Assembly (NCBI RefSeq): GCF_030063445.1
Contig: NZ_JASITD010000022.1
Location: 1 to 64,000 of the forward strand
Direction: 5' to 3'
DNA from: Hymenobacter sp. H14-R3
Lineage (GTDB): Bacteria; Bacteroidota; Bacteroidia; Cytophagales; Hymenobacteraceae
Length of the DNA stretch: 64,000 bases
Part shown: piece after piece, positions 15,708 to 25,272 of the stretch
How positions within the stretch are numbered: the first letter of the stretch is position 1
Layout of the letters: the number at the start of each line of letters is the position of its first letter
Made by a program: the position numbers and the translations under genes
The notes under the pieces: model-generated
The model's input: only the letters and a program-made list of their open reading frames with translations
Database searches by the model: none
Told to the model about the DNA's origin: nothing

Positions 15708-18146
15708 CTAATCGTCGTCGTCCTTGCGCTTGGGGGTGAGCTGCAGGAAAGCGCCGCGCCGGGGCGCGGGCATGGTAGATTCTTCGCCGCGCACCGATTT
15801 CCAGACCACCTCATTGAGGTCTAAATCAGGTACTTCGTCTTCGTGGGCGAAGTCGAACTTGGCCGAGCGCTCGGCGCTGCGGTTCCAGGCGGTGTTGCGG
15901 GTGGTGAGGGGTACGTTGGCGGCTTTGGCCTGGTACGGGGCCAGGTTGGGGGTGGCTTGAAACACGCCGAACAGCGGCCGGGCGGCCGCGTCGTACTGGC
16001 TCATGGGCGGCAGGCCAAGCAGCAGCTCGATGGTGCGCATCACGCCGGCGGTGGTGTAGAGGGTGTGGTCTACGGCGCCGCGGCGCACGTAGGGGCTGAT
16101 GACGAAGGCCGGCGAGCGGTGCGCGTCGATATGGTCGGGGCCGTTCTGGGCATCATCCTCCAGTACAAAAATGGCCGACTCGCCCCAGATGCTGCTGGCG
16201 GCGATGTGCTCCACGAGCTGGCCCAGGGCCAGGTCGTTGTCGGCCACAGCCGCGGTGGGGCTCACCTTGCCCAGGCGCTGGCCGCTGGTGTGGTCGTTGC
16301 TGAGCCGGATGGTGCTGAACTGCGGCACCGCCCCGCGGGCCAGCAGCGAGTCGAAGTCCTGGGCCCAGATGCGGGTGCGTGCCACGTCGGTTACGTCCAT
16401 GTCGAAGCCCGGCGCTTTGGGGCACACGTGCCCGCGCAGTGACTTGAGGGGCGTTTTGCCGTTCTCGGCAAACTCGCCGTAGGTGCGGTAACTGAGGCCG
16501 GCGCGCTGGCAATAATCCCAGATAAAGCCGTCGCGCGGGTAGGCAATTTTGCGGGTGCCCTCGAAGTCGTAGGTGCCGCCGCGCCCGCCGTAGCTGATGG
16601 GCCACGACTTCTCCACGTAGTCGGTGGCGTAGGCGGCGGTGCTCCAGTTGTGGCCGTCGGCGCTCACCTCGGCGTTCACGTAAAAGTTGTCGAGCAGCAC
16701 AAACTCGCGGGCCAGCGCGTGGTGGTTGGGCGTGACCTTCCGCGGAAAAATACAAAGCGAAGAGTCGCCCTCCCCTTCCCGCACATCACCCAATACCTGG
16801 TCGTAGGTCCGATTTTCCTTGATGATGTAGAAGACGTGCTTGATGGGCGACTTTTCGCCGGCCCGGCGCGGCACCGGGTTGCCGGCCGCGCCGGCCGCCA
16901 GCGTTTCGCTGGCTTTGGTAAAGGGCGAATTGGCGTATACCTGCGCCGAATATGCCTTGAGCCGCGCCGCATCGGGGGCCGGGATGAAAGAGAGCGTGCC
17001 CTTGAACAAGCCGCCGATATACTGCACCTCGCGCTGCTCGGTGCTGCCGGTTTGGTAGCCGCTGTTGTCGGTTTTCTTCATTGGCTGCGGGCCATTGGGG
17101 TTGGCCAGGCTCGAAAAGCCTTTCCCATTGGCTACCAATATTTTAGCACCCAGCGTGCGTACGCAGGTGGGGTACCAACCGGTAGGAATGAAGCCCCGCG
17201 CCACGCTGTGGCCGGGCGTGGCCACGTCGAATACAGCCAGGCAATTATTGTCGGCGTTGGCGATGTAGAGGGTTTTGCCGTTGGGAGCTAGGGCTAGGCC
17301 GTTGGTGGTAGAGCCGGTGAGGCGCGTGGGATACAGGCTGGTGGAGATGGTTTCGAGCACCTTCCAGCCCTTGGCGTCAACCACCGACACGGAGTTGTCG
17401 TTGGCATTAGCCACGAACAGGTAGCGGCCGTCGCGGCTCTGTATCAGCTCGTTGGGGTGGCTGCCGGTGGCCAGCCCGGCCCGGATGCGACCCGTGGCGC
17501 GGTCGTAGGCCAGCAACTTATCGCCGCCCCAGAGCGTGATGTAGAGCGTTTTTTGGTCAGCCGAGAGCAGGCAGCCGTAAGCTTCGGCCCCCAGCTTCAC
17601 CTTGCTGAGGGTATGCTTGGTGTGGGTATCCAGCACGTAGAGAGCGCTGTCCTCCTTCGTGACGGTGTAGAGGCGCTCTCCGGTCGCGGCCACAGCCAGG
17701 CCGGTGGGGCTGATTTTGGCCTTGGGCCAGCCGGGGCCGAGGCGTAGCGTGTCGGGCGCGCCCAGCTTGCGCGCCACCACGGGGTAGGCTAGAATGATAT
17801 TGTCGTTGCCGCCCGAGGCGTAGAGCTTATCGCCCTTCGCATTGAAACCCAGCCCGTACCACGCCTTGCCGATGGGCTGCTCGTCGAGCAGCTTTTCGGT
17901 AACGGGGTCGATGAGCTGAATCTTCTGCTTGCCCTGGCCATTATTGGTAACGGCCAGCAGCTTACCACCCGGCGCGAGCTGCATATTGAGGGGCAGGTCG
18001 CCGAGGGGCAGCGCGGTGCCGGCCGGCGTGAGGCTCCAGCCGTTGGGCAGCAGGATTTTGGCGGCGGCCGGGTCGGTGGTGGGCCGCTGGGCGTGGGCCG
18101 CGCCGGCAGCTAGGGTGAGGGCCGCAACGGCCAGTAAGCGCTTCAT
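15708..18146 (-). CDS. YncE-like propeller / alkaline-phosphatase-superfamily phosphoesterase fusion
   Basis: An 812-residue exported protein with signal peptide MKRLLAVAALTLAAGAAHAQ. Residues about 30-400 form a YncE-like beta-propeller with repeats such as NGLALAPNGKTLYIANADNN and SRDGRYLFVANANDNSVSVVD. Residues about 430-790 are a phosphoesterase of the acid phosphatase/phospholipase C type: HVFYIIKENRTYDQVLGD near its start, DGHNWSTAAYATD, SNDHTSG and EDDAQNGPDHIDAHRSP. The DDAQ/DHIDAHR and ENRTYD motifs carry metal ligands in that superfamily. The substrate is unknown, and the C-terminus ends in a run of aspartates. The frame is open to 18167, but the ATG at 18146 starts the signal peptide exactly. 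Confidence 0.88.
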   Translation of the reverse strand: MKRLLAVAALTLAAGAAHAQRPTTDPAAAKILLPNGWSLTPAGTALPLGDLPLNMQLAPGGKLLAVTNNGQGKQKIQLIDPVTEKLLDEQPIGKAWYGLGFNAKGDKLYASGGNDNIILAYPVVARKLGAPDTLRLGPGWPKAKISPTGLAVAATGERLYTVTKEDSALYVLDTHTKHTLSKVKLGAEAYGCLLSADQKTLYITLWGGDKLLAYDRATGRIRAGLATGSHPNELIQSRDGRYLFVANANDNSVSVVDAKGWKVLETISTSLYPTRLTGSTTNGLALAPNGKTLYIANADNNCLAVFDVATPGHSVARGFIPTGWYPTCVRTLGAKILVANGKGFSSLANPNGPQPMKKTDNSGYQTGSTEQREVQYIGGLFKGTLSFIPAPDAARLKAYSAQVYANSPFTKASETLAAGAAGNPVPRRAGEKSPIKHVFYIIKENRTYDQVLGDVREGEGDSSLCIFPRKVTPNHHALAREFVLLDNFYVNAEVSADGHNWSTAAYATDYVEKSWPISYGGRGGTYDFEGTRKIAYPRDGFIWDYCQRAGLSYRTYGEFAENGKTPLKSLRGHVCPKAPGFDMDVTDVARTRIWAQDFDSLLARGAVPQFSTIRLSNDHTSGQRLGKVSPTAAVADNDLALGQLVEHIAASSIWGESAIFVLEDDAQNGPDHIDAHRSPAFVISPYVRRGAVDHTLYTTAGVMRTIELLLGLPPMSQYDAAARPLFGVFQATPNLAPYQAKAANVPLTTRNTAWNRSAERSAKFDFAHEDEVPDLDLNEVVWKSVRGEESTMPAPRRGAFLQLTPKRKDDDD

Positions 18147-18236
18147 AGCATCGGGTAAAATCAGCAACGCGCAAAGGTCTGCGCAACGCGCGGCTTTCTG
18201 GTTACGCCAAGGTTACGTTGCGAGGTAGCGCAGACG

Positions 18237-20003
18237 CTACACCCCTGCTACGGGCAGCGTGAAGTGGAAGGAACTACCGCTGCCCAGCTCGCTTTCGACC
18301 CACAGCCGGCCGCCCTGCGTGGTAATAAACTCGCGGGCAATGCTGAGGCCCAGGCCCGAGCCGCCGGTGTAGCCCGCCTTATCGGGCAGTTGCGCGAAGC
18401 GCTGGAATATTTTGTCGTGGTACTCGGCCGCGATGCCGGGGCCGGCATCCTGCACGGTTACCTGCACAAACTTGCCGGCGCGGGTGGCCCGCACGGTAAT
18501 GCGCTCGCCAGCCGGCGAGTAGCGGATGGCATTGGCCAGCAGGTTGATAAGCACCCAGGTGGTTTTCTCCACGTCGGCGCGGGCGGGGGGCAGGTCGGCG
18601 GGCAGGTCGGTTTGGAGGGTGAGCTGCTTGTGAGCCAGCTGGGCCTGCACGGTGGCTTCTGCAAAGGTCACTACATCAGCTAATTGTGTGGGCGCAAAGT
18701 TGAGCTGAATACCCTCGCCCGAGTCGAGGCGCGACACGTCGAGCAGCTCGCTCACCAGGCGCTGGAGGCGCTGGGTTTCGTGCCGGATGCCATCGGTGAT
18801 GTGCTGGCGCTCCTCCTCAGGCAGGTTGTCTTTTTGCAACACCTTCAGGCTGAGGTTAATACTGGAAAGCGGTGTTTTGAACTCGTGCGACACCGTAGCC
18901 AGGAAATTGGACTTCACCTGGTCAAGCTTCTTGAAGTCCGACACGTTGCGCAGCGTCAGCAGCTGGCCCACGAACTCGGTTTTGTCGCTGGCCTCGTTGA
19001 AGGAAACCAGGTCTTGCACGGCCAGCCGGTAAAAGGCCTCCTCGCCACGCTGCGTGATGGTGAGCACCGGCGCTTCGGCCACGGCCTGTTCGCGGTTGGG
19101 CGCATCGAGGGGCTTCAGTAGGGTTTGGAACAGGTCGTTTTCGAGGCGCACGATGCTGGCGGGGCGGCCCACCAGCTTATCGGCGGGCAGGCCCAGCAAC
19201 TCGCACATCACGGGGTTGGCCAGCAAGATGCGGCGGCTCTCATCAAGCACCAGCAAGCCCTCGTCGAGGGTATTGATGATGCTGGAGGCGCGGTTGCGGG
19301 CCGTGAGCAGCTCGGCGGCGGTGGAGCTGCGAAACTCGCGCAACTCGCTCAGCATCTTGTTAAAAGCTGCCGCCACCTGCCCAAACTCGTCGTTACTTTC
19401 CTGCGGAATGGTGGCCGCAAAGTCGCGGGCCGTGGCGTGGGCCAAGGCCGCGCTCAGCTTGCGCAGGGGCTGCACGGCCGCCTCGGGCACGCTGGCCACA
19501 AAGCCCAGCCCCAGCAGCACCGCCAGCGTGATGAATAGGATGAGGTTGCGGTTGGCCTGCTCGGCGTAGTGGTTGGCCAGCGAGTTTTTGCGGGTGAGGG
19601 CCTCCGTGTTCAGGTCCATTATGCGTAGGGTTTGGGTGCGCAGGGGCCGCCACGCGGCGGGCAGTACGCGGGCATTCTGGCTTATTGTTCGCTCATACAC
19701 AGCTAGTTGCTGCGTTAGCGAATCTACCAGCTCGCGCTCCCCTACCTCCGTGATGTTGCCGGCCTCGCGGGTCAGGCTTTCCCGAAACCGGCGCAGCCCG
19801 GCGGGGCTGCCCGGCTCCTGGCCGAGGGCATCGAGGCCGCGCAGCATCTGCTGCCCCAGCGCCACCGAGTAGAGGTTGGCCTTCAGAATATCGCGCGATT
19901 TCAAATCGAGCTGCCGCACCGTGTAAAAAGCGTAGCCACCGATGCTAAGCAGCAGCGCCAGCATGGCCACGAAGCCGAGCGTTATTTTGGTCTTGAGGGT
20001 CAT
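18237..20003 (-). CDS. Membrane sensor histidine kinase of the kdp block (HAMP-PAS-HisKA-HATPase)
   Basis: A 588-residue sensor kinase. It has membrane helices near residues 7-30 and 150-172, enclosing a small periplasmic helical domain. A HAMP-like linker follows (LRKLSAALAHATARDFAATI), then a PAS region (about 225-340), the HisKA dimerisation helix with SHEFKTPLSS (phospho-acceptor histidine) and an ATPase domain with NLLANAIRYSP and GSGLGLSIAREF. It follows the KdpD sensor-module gene and runs in the same direction. In Bacteroidota kdp clusters a separate kinase of this type can take the place of the KdpD kinase domain. The start ATG at 20003 gives MTLKTKITLGF; the open frame begins at 20024. 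Confidence 0.87.
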   Translation of the reverse strand: MTLKTKITLGFVAMLALLLSIGGYAFYTVRQLDLKSRDILKANLYSVALGQQMLRGLDALGQEPGSPAGLRRFRESLTREAGNITEVGERELVDSLTQQLAVYERTISQNARVLPAAWRPLRTQTLRIMDLNTEALTRKNSLANHYAEQANRNLILFITLAVLLGLGFVASVPEAAVQPLRKLSAALAHATARDFAATIPQESNDEFGQVAAAFNKMLSELREFRSSTAAELLTARNRASSIINTLDEGLLVLDESRRILLANPVMCELLGLPADKLVGRPASIVRLENDLFQTLLKPLDAPNREQAVAEAPVLTITQRGEEAFYRLAVQDLVSFNEASDKTEFVGQLLTLRNVSDFKKLDQVKSNFLATVSHEFKTPLSSINLSLKVLQKDNLPEEERQHITDGIRHETQRLQRLVSELLDVSRLDSGEGIQLNFAPTQLADVVTFAEATVQAQLAHKQLTLQTDLPADLPPARADVEKTTWVLINLLANAIRYSPAGERITVRATRAGKFVQVTVQDAGPGIAAEYHDKIFQRFAQLPDKAGYTGGSGLGLSIAREFITTQGGRLWVESELGSGSSFHFTLPVAGV

Positions 20004-20032
20004 AATAGAGGGGGAGGAAGGCACTTATCAAA

Positions 20033-20133
20033 TCGTCTGTCATTGCGAGCGCAACATTCTGCGCATCAAGCAGAGATTGCCGCGCTCCATCTCTGCTTGA
20101 TGCGCAGAATGTTGCGCTCGCAATGACAGACGA
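20033..20133. repeat. Perfect 45-base-arm hairpin between kdpD module and kinase genes
   Basis: Arms 20033-20077 and 20089-20133 are perfect inverted copies with an 11-base loop. The ends carry GTCATTGCGAGCG, shared with the short repeats at 11126 and 43599. It occupies nearly all of the gap between the two genes of the split kinase. Confidence 0.92.
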
Positions 20134-20148
20134 ATTTTATGCTGTTAA

Positions 20149-21318
20149 TCAATACGTTACCAAATACACATCTAAATCGCCGCTGTCGCGGGCCACGGCC
20201 GTGAGCAGGTCGTGGGTGACGCCGCTGCGGCTGAGCTGCTGCCAGAGGCCCTTCTCGCGGGTGATGCCGCAGACGAGCAGCGTGGCGCTTTTTTCCTGCG
20301 CTATGCGCTGGATGGCGGCCACCACGTTGTCATCCTTCACGCGCAGTATCTGGGCGCCTAGCTCCACGGCAAGTTGCAGGTTATTAAGCAGATGCCGTTG
20401 CGTGGCCAGCCCGATGCGGTCGGCACTTTCGCGGCCCGTCTGCACGTAGAGCACGTACCAGGCGGCGGCCCCAAAGCGGTCGGCCAGACGCGAGGCCTTA
20501 CGAATTATCTCCTTGGCAGCCTGGGCGTTGGAGTTAATACAGGCCAGCAGGCGGTCGTCGTTGCGGCGCTGGGCGGGCACGGCCGAGGCGCCGCCAGTTT
20601 CGTTTTCGACCTGGCGGCCCAGCAGCTGGGCCACCTCGCGCACGGCCAGCCGGCGCAATTGCAGCAGGTTTTCGGGCTGAAAAAAGTTGGCCAGCGCGGT
20701 GGGCACCTTAGCCGCATCGTAGATTTTGCCTTGCTCTAGGCGGCCGCGCAGCTCGCCCACGGTCAGGTCCACGTTCACCACCTCGTCGGCCTCGCGCAGC
20801 AACTGGTCCGGAATGCGCTCGGTTACGTCGGTGCCCGTTATTTTGAGCACCTGGTCGTGCAGGCTTTCCAAGTGTTGCACATTCACGGCGGTTATCACCG
20901 AAATGCCGCTTTTCACCAGCTCCTCCACATCCTGCCAGCGCTTCTGGTTGCGTGAGCCTGGCACGTTGGAGTGGGCCAGCTCATCCACAATCACCACCTG
21001 GGGGCGGCGCTTCTCAATGGCATCGAGGTCCATTTCCTCCACCGCGTGGCCTTTGTAAAACACCTGCTTGCGGGCCAGCAGCGGCACTTCGCTGAGCTGA
21101 GCCACGGTGCCGGCGCGGCCGTGGGTTTCGACGTAGCCCACCAGCACATCCACGCCGTTCGCGTGCAAGTCGTTAGCCTCCTGCAACATACGATACGTTT
21201 TGCCCACGCCTGCGGCCAGGCCCAGGTATATCTTGAGCGTGCCGCGCCGCTTCTCACGCACCAAACGCAGGAAGCGCTCGGCCGATTGGTCACGCAGGTC
21301 GTTTTCGGCGGAAGGCAT
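20149..21318 (-). CDS. kdpD: KdpD N-terminal sensor module with Usp domain, no kinase
   Basis: A 389-residue cytoplasmic protein corresponding to the N-terminal third of KdpD. Residues about 25-235 are the KdpD domain with a Walker A motif (GLAAGVGKT, 33-41) and the family segments GYVETHGR, ARKQVFYKG, VVIVDELAHSN and DVEELV. Residues about 245-389 are a universal stress protein-like domain. In E. coli KdpD these modules sense K+ or nucleotides and adjust the kinase. The four membrane helices, GAF and kinase domains of KdpD are absent; the kinase function probably lies in the separate gene downstream. The protein lies downstream of kup in the same orientation. Calling it kdpD is by family and context. 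Confidence 0.88.
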   Translation of the reverse strand: MPSAENDLRDQSAERFLRLVREKRRGTLKIYLGLAAGVGKTYRMLQEANDLHANGVDVLVGYVETHGRAGTVAQLSEVPLLARKQVFYKGHAVEEMDLDAIEKRRPQVVIVDELAHSNVPGSRNQKRWQDVEELVKSGISVITAVNVQHLESLHDQVLKITGTDVTERIPDQLLREADEVVNVDLTVGELRGRLEQGKIYDAAKVPTALANFFQPENLLQLRRLAVREVAQLLGRQVENETGGASAVPAQRRNDDRLLACINSNAQAAKEIIRKASRLADRFGAAAWYVLYVQTGRESADRIGLATQRHLLNNLQLAVELGAQILRVKDDNVVAAIQRIAQEKSATLLVCGITREKGLWQQLSRSGVTHDLLTAVARDSGDLDVYLVTY

Positions 21319-21363
21319 GGAAGAAGAATGTGTTTGGGACGAGGTTTTGGGGGCGGGGCGGCG

Positions 21364-23340
21364 CTAGTCGCGGGTGAGCAGCAGCTCGGGGCGCGGGGGC
21401 ATTTGTAGGGGCACGTTTTCGACCTCGTAAGTGCTGTTATCGAGGCCGAAGCTCTCGGTTTCGGAAGAGCCAAGCCACTTCAGGCCGGCGTGCAGGCGCA
21501 GGGCCAGGCGCTGCCAGCCCCGCAGCAGGTATTGGTACGGAAGGGTTTTATTGAGGATAACGAATTGAAAATCACCCACTACCTCCTGCCCGCGCAGCGA
21601 GGCGTAGCGCGAGGTAATGTCCACTTCGTGGTTCTTCACGAGGTCGGCCACCACCTGGCGGTACATGTAGTTGAGGGCGTGGTCGATACGAAAGCCCAGG
21701 TAGAAGTCAATGCGCACCAGCTCGTTGGGCAGCACGTGCGTCACGTGGTAGCGGCGCGTGTAGGGCTCGTCGGTGGTGTTCACGTGCACCAGGTAGTACA
21801 CGTCGGCCCGCTTGGGGCGCTTGCGGAAAATGCTGTGAATGATGGCATTCTCGATTTCCTTGGCGTTTTCGGCCTTGGTGAGATACACCAGGTGGGTAGC
21901 ATATTTGGGCACCGACTCGTCCTGGCTCAGCTGTTGCAGCAGCGGCAGCCACTCGGCCAGCGGCACAAACTCGGTGAGCTCGTTGCGAATGCGCTGGCCG
22001 GCCACCCAGCTCAGCATTACCAGCAGCAGCAGGCCCGCCAGCAGCACGCTCAGCCAGCCGCCGTGGGAGAATTTGGCCAGGTTGGCCACCAAAAACGAGC
22101 CCTCAATGAGCACGTAGGTACCCACCAGCAGCGCAATCCAGTAGCCCGCTACGCGGCGCAGGCGCAGGTAGTAGCCCAGCAGCAGCGTGGTCATGAGCAT
22201 GGTTACGGTCACGGCCAGCCCAAACGCCGCCTCCATGCGGCCCGACTCGCGGAAGTACAGCACCACGCCCACGCAGCCGGCGCACAGCAGCCAGTTCACG
22301 CTGGGCACGTAGGCCTGCCCGCGCAGTTCGGTGGGGTACTGCACTTTTACTTTGGGCCAGAAGCGCAGCCGCAGCGCCTCAATAACGAGCGTAAACGAGC
22401 CCGAAATGAGCGCCTGCGAGGCAATGATGGTGGCCAGCGTGCTCAGCCCGATGGCCGGCAGCAGCGCCCACTTGGGCATGAGCAAAAAGAACAGGTTTTG
22501 CTCGCCCAGCGGCGGCCCCAGGTGGCGCAGCAGCCAAGCCCCCTGCCCCAAGTAGTTGAGGATGAGGCAGGTTTTCACGAAGGTCCACGAGCCGTAGATG
22601 TTCTGCCGGCCCACGTGGCCCATGTCGGCATACAGTGCCTCGGCCCCGGTGCTGCACAAAAAGATGGAGCCAAGCAGCCAGAACGCGCCCGGCACCTGCG
22701 TCACCATCCTAATGGCGTAGTGTGGGCTGAAGGCGCGCAAGATGCTCGGCTCCTGCACCAAGTGCACCACCCCGAGCACGGCCAGCATCGAGAAAAACAG
22801 CAGCATGACCGGCCCAAACAGCTTGCCAATAATCTGGGTGCCAAACTGTTGAAACGCAAAGAGCCCGACCAGAATCGCCACCACAATGGGCACCGTATCG
22901 AGGTCGGGCTTAAGGATGCGCAGCCCCTCCACGGCCGAGGCCACCGAGATGGGCGGCGTAATGAGGCCATCGGCCAGCAGCGCCGCCGCCCCCACCAGGG
23001 CCGGCAGGTAGAGCCGGCGCAACGGCAGCCGCCGCAGCCGGGCATACAGCGCTAGTATGCCGCCCTCGCCGTGGTTATCAGCGCGCAGCGCGATAACCAC
23101 ATACTTCACGGTGGTGAGCAGCGTGAGCGTCCAGATAATGCACGAGATGGTACCCAGCACCACCGGCTCGGTCACGGGCTGCGTCACAAACACGCCGCGC
23201 ACGGTGTAGAGCGGCGAGGTGCCGATATCGCCGTACACAATGCCCAGCGCCACCAGCAGCCCCGCCGCCGTAATGCGGCTGTGGGCCGACGAAACGGGGG
23301 CGGCCAGGGCCAAATCGGGGGTAGCGCTGGGCACAGTCAT
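21364..23340 (-). CDS. kup: Kup-type potassium uptake transporter
   Basis: A 658-residue inner-membrane transporter of the KUP/HAK/KT family, which takes up K+ with protons. The start MTVPSATPDL precedes the family-typical ALGIVYGDIGTSPLYTVRG segment near residues 30-50. Twelve hydrophobic helices are visible over residues 28-450, followed by a cytoplasmic C-terminal domain. Family motifs include NHGEGG and GSIFLCSTGAEALYADMGHVG. It sits inside the kdp block between porin and kdpD module genes, in the same direction (gaps of 45 and 16 bases), so it is probably cotranscribed. A constitutive low-affinity transporter in a kdp operon is unusual. Confidence 0.95.
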   Translation of the reverse strand: MTVPSATPDLALAAPVSSAHSRITAAGLLVALGIVYGDIGTSPLYTVRGVFVTQPVTEPVVLGTISCIIWTLTLLTTVKYVVIALRADNHGEGGILALYARLRRLPLRRLYLPALVGAAALLADGLITPPISVASAVEGLRILKPDLDTVPIVVAILVGLFAFQQFGTQIIGKLFGPVMLLFFSMLAVLGVVHLVQEPSILRAFSPHYAIRMVTQVPGAFWLLGSIFLCSTGAEALYADMGHVGRQNIYGSWTFVKTCLILNYLGQGAWLLRHLGPPLGEQNLFFLLMPKWALLPAIGLSTLATIIASQALISGSFTLVIEALRLRFWPKVKVQYPTELRGQAYVPSVNWLLCAGCVGVVLYFRESGRMEAAFGLAVTVTMLMTTLLLGYYLRLRRVAGYWIALLVGTYVLIEGSFLVANLAKFSHGGWLSVLLAGLLLLVMLSWVAGQRIRNELTEFVPLAEWLPLLQQLSQDESVPKYATHLVYLTKAENAKEIENAIIHSIFRKRPKRADVYYLVHVNTTDEPYTRRYHVTHVLPNELVRIDFYLGFRIDHALNYMYRQVVADLVKNHEVDITSRYASLRGQEVVGDFQFVILNKTLPYQYLLRGWQRLALRLHAGLKWLGSSETESFGLDNSTYEVENVPLQMPPRPELLLTRD

Positions 23341-23356
23341 GGCAAAAGCGAGGGGG

Positions 23357-24463
23357 TTAGAACGACAGCGCCACGCTCGTAGTCAGGTTGCCGTAGTTGC
23401 GCGAGTTGCCGTTGTCGTGCTGAAAAATAGCGTCCTGGGCGCGCAGGTAGCGCCCTTCTACGCGGAAAGCTACGTTGGCCGTGGGCAGGTAGTCGAGGTT
23501 GAGGGAGGTGCCGCCGGCCAGGAAGCGGGCATCAGTGGGCGCGGGCATAATGCTGCTGATGAGGACGCCCCGGTCGGCGTTGTAATACTCGCCGCGCAGG
23601 GTGGTCGAAAACAGGTCGCTGAGCTTGTATTTTACAAAGGCCGAGCCCGTGTGCCAGGTGTCGTAGCCGCTGCGCTGGGCGCTCTGCTGCTTGCCCACAT
23701 CAAACACGGCGGCCAGGCTCAGGCGCTCGGTGGCGGCGTAGGTAATGTAGAAATCGTGGAAGTAGCGGCGGCGGATGAGCGAGTCCTGCGGCTGCTCGTT
23801 GCCGTAGAAAGTGCTGCTGTTAATCAGGATTTTAGCCGTAGGCTTCCACTGAATCTGGGTGCCGAGGCCCTTGCCCTGGTTGTTTTCGCGAATGTTCTGC
23901 CAGCCATTGAGCACCAGCGCGGTGAGCGTCAGCTTGGGGTCCACTTCGTAGGTAAAGCGGGCACCCGACTCGTAGTAAGGCGAGTTTTCGGCCATCAGCG
24001 AGCGGGTCAGCGTCCAGTTGTCCTTCGAAATGGCCGACTCAAAACCAATGTGCGAAGCGAAAATACCCAGGTCGAGCCAGGCCTTCTGGAAGGGCCGGAA
24101 GCCCGCGTAAGCCTCAAAAATATGCTTAAGTACCTGGTCTTCAGCGGCGTAGTTGGCGCTCACGTAGGTGCCGGCATGAATGCCGAGCGCCCCGCGCACC
24201 TTGCCATCGTCGTAGCGCGCGCCCAGGATGGCGTTGTTCACCGTGAACTCGTTCTGGCGGTTGTGCGCGTACAGGAAGCCCGGCCGCACGTTGGTGTTGT
24301 TGTGGTTGAAATCGAAGCCGTAGTAGGCATCCACAAAGCCGTAGTAGGTGAGCGGATTGGCGGCGGCGGGCGCAGCCTTGGCAGTGTCGGCGGGGGTAGT
24401 CGTTTGGGCCTGTGCTACGCCGCACAAAGCGGCCAGCGAGCCAGCCAGTAGTAGTTTTTTCAT
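23357..24463 (-). CDS. Outer-membrane porin of the kdp block
   Basis: A 368-residue protein with signal peptide MKKLLLAGSLAALCGVAQAQ, a short TAKAAPAAANP linker and then a beta-barrel: LTYYGFVDAYYGFDFNHN, many alternating aromatic/polar strands and the C-terminal VALSF ending in phenylalanine, the usual barrel-assembly signal. Bacteroidota kdp clusters often include such a porin, presumably to pass K+ through the outer membrane (context inference). It lies between kdpC and kup, same strand. Substrate specificity cannot be read from sequence. Confidence 0.82.
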   Translation of the reverse strand: MKKLLLAGSLAALCGVAQAQTTTPADTAKAAPAAANPLTYYGFVDAYYGFDFNHNNTNVRPGFLYAHNRQNEFTVNNAILGARYDDGKVRGALGIHAGTYVSANYAAEDQVLKHIFEAYAGFRPFQKAWLDLGIFASHIGFESAISKDNWTLTRSLMAENSPYYESGARFTYEVDPKLTLTALVLNGWQNIRENNQGKGLGTQIQWKPTAKILINSSTFYGNEQPQDSLIRRRYFHDFYITYAATERLSLAAVFDVGKQQSAQRSGYDTWHTGSAFVKYKLSDLFSTTLRGEYYNADRGVLISSIMPAPTDARFLAGGTSLNLDYLPTANVAFRVEGRYLRAQDAIFQHDNGNSRNYGNLTTSVALSF

Positions 24464-24620
24464 CGGTAGAAAGCGGCCTGGGTGGCCGCACGCTTTTCTT
24501 CTTATTATATTATAAATTGCTACTTGCCAGGTCTTTAGATTTTGGCTGGCGGCGGGTGGGGTAAGAGGTGCGCCACAAAGATGCGCCCCCTACCCCAGCA
24601 CTTATTTTATCAGCCAGGCA

Positions 24621-25178
24621 CTACTTCGCCAGCGCATCCAGGGCCACGTTCAGGGCCAGCACGTTCACCTTGTTGGGGCCGAGCAAGCTGGGTACCACTT
24701 GCTGCTGCACCAGGGCCTGCACCTTCTCGGGGGCCAGGCCGCGGGCCTTGGCCACGCGGGGCACCTGCACCAGCGCGCCCTGGGGCGAGAGGTCGGGGTC
24801 GAGGCCCGAGCCGCTGGCCGTAACCAACTCGGCTGGCACGTCGGCACGCTGCACGCCGGGGTTTTTCAGCAAAAACGTATCGAGGCGGGCCTGCACTTCC
24901 TTCAGGTAATCGGGGTTGCTGGGCCCCTTGTTGGAGCCGCTGGAGCCGTCGGCGTGGTAGCTGGCCGCCGAGGGCCGCGAGTTGAAATACTCGGGCTTGT
25001 CGAAGCGCTGGCCCACGTTGGCGAAGCCCACGAGGCGGCCGTTTTGCGTGACTTGCACGCCCTCGCCGTGGCCGGGGGCCAGCTGGGCGGCGGCCCACAC
25101 AATGGCGGGGTAAATGCCGCAGCACAGCACCAGCATGGTGAGCGTGAGGCGCAGGGCGGTTAAGAATTGGGATTTCAT
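24621..25178 (-). CDS. kdpC: KdpC, subunit of the K+-transporting ATPase
   Basis: The 185-residue protein has one N-terminal membrane helix (about residues 8-30, ALRLTLTMLVLCCGIYPAIVW) and a periplasmic domain with the KdpC landmarks RLVGFANVGQRFD, YFNSRPSAASYHADGSSGSNKGPSNPDYL, LVTASGSGLDPDLSPQGA and VPRVAKARGL. Length matches the family (about 190). KdpC stabilises the KdpFABC complex and influences nucleotide affinity. It follows kdpB by 90 bases, in which a long hairpin sits. Confidence 0.96.
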   Translation of the reverse strand: MKSQFLTALRLTLTMLVLCCGIYPAIVWAAAQLAPGHGEGVQVTQNGRLVGFANVGQRFDKPEYFNSRPSAASYHADGSSGSNKGPSNPDYLKEVQARLDTFLLKNPGVQRADVPAELVTASGSGLDPDLSPQGALVQVPRVAKARGLAPEKVQALVQQQVVPSLLGPNKVNVLALNVALDALAK

Positions 25179-25189
25179 GGTTTCAAAAT

Positions 25190-25272
25190 GTAAAACGGAA
25201 TGGTACTCCGTTTGTCGTTGTTTAACAAGGCGCTACCGGCGCGGGCGGAAACGGGGTGCCACTCCGTTTTAC
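25190..25272. repeat. Hairpin of the AACGGAATGG family between kdpB and kdpC
   Basis: Arms 25190-25213 and 25249-25272 (24 bases) match with three mismatches and a 35-base loop. The arm GTAAAACGGAATGGTACTCC recurs, slightly changed, at 37422-37521. It fills most of the kdpB-kdpC gap and overlaps the final bases of kdpB. Confidence 0.82.
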
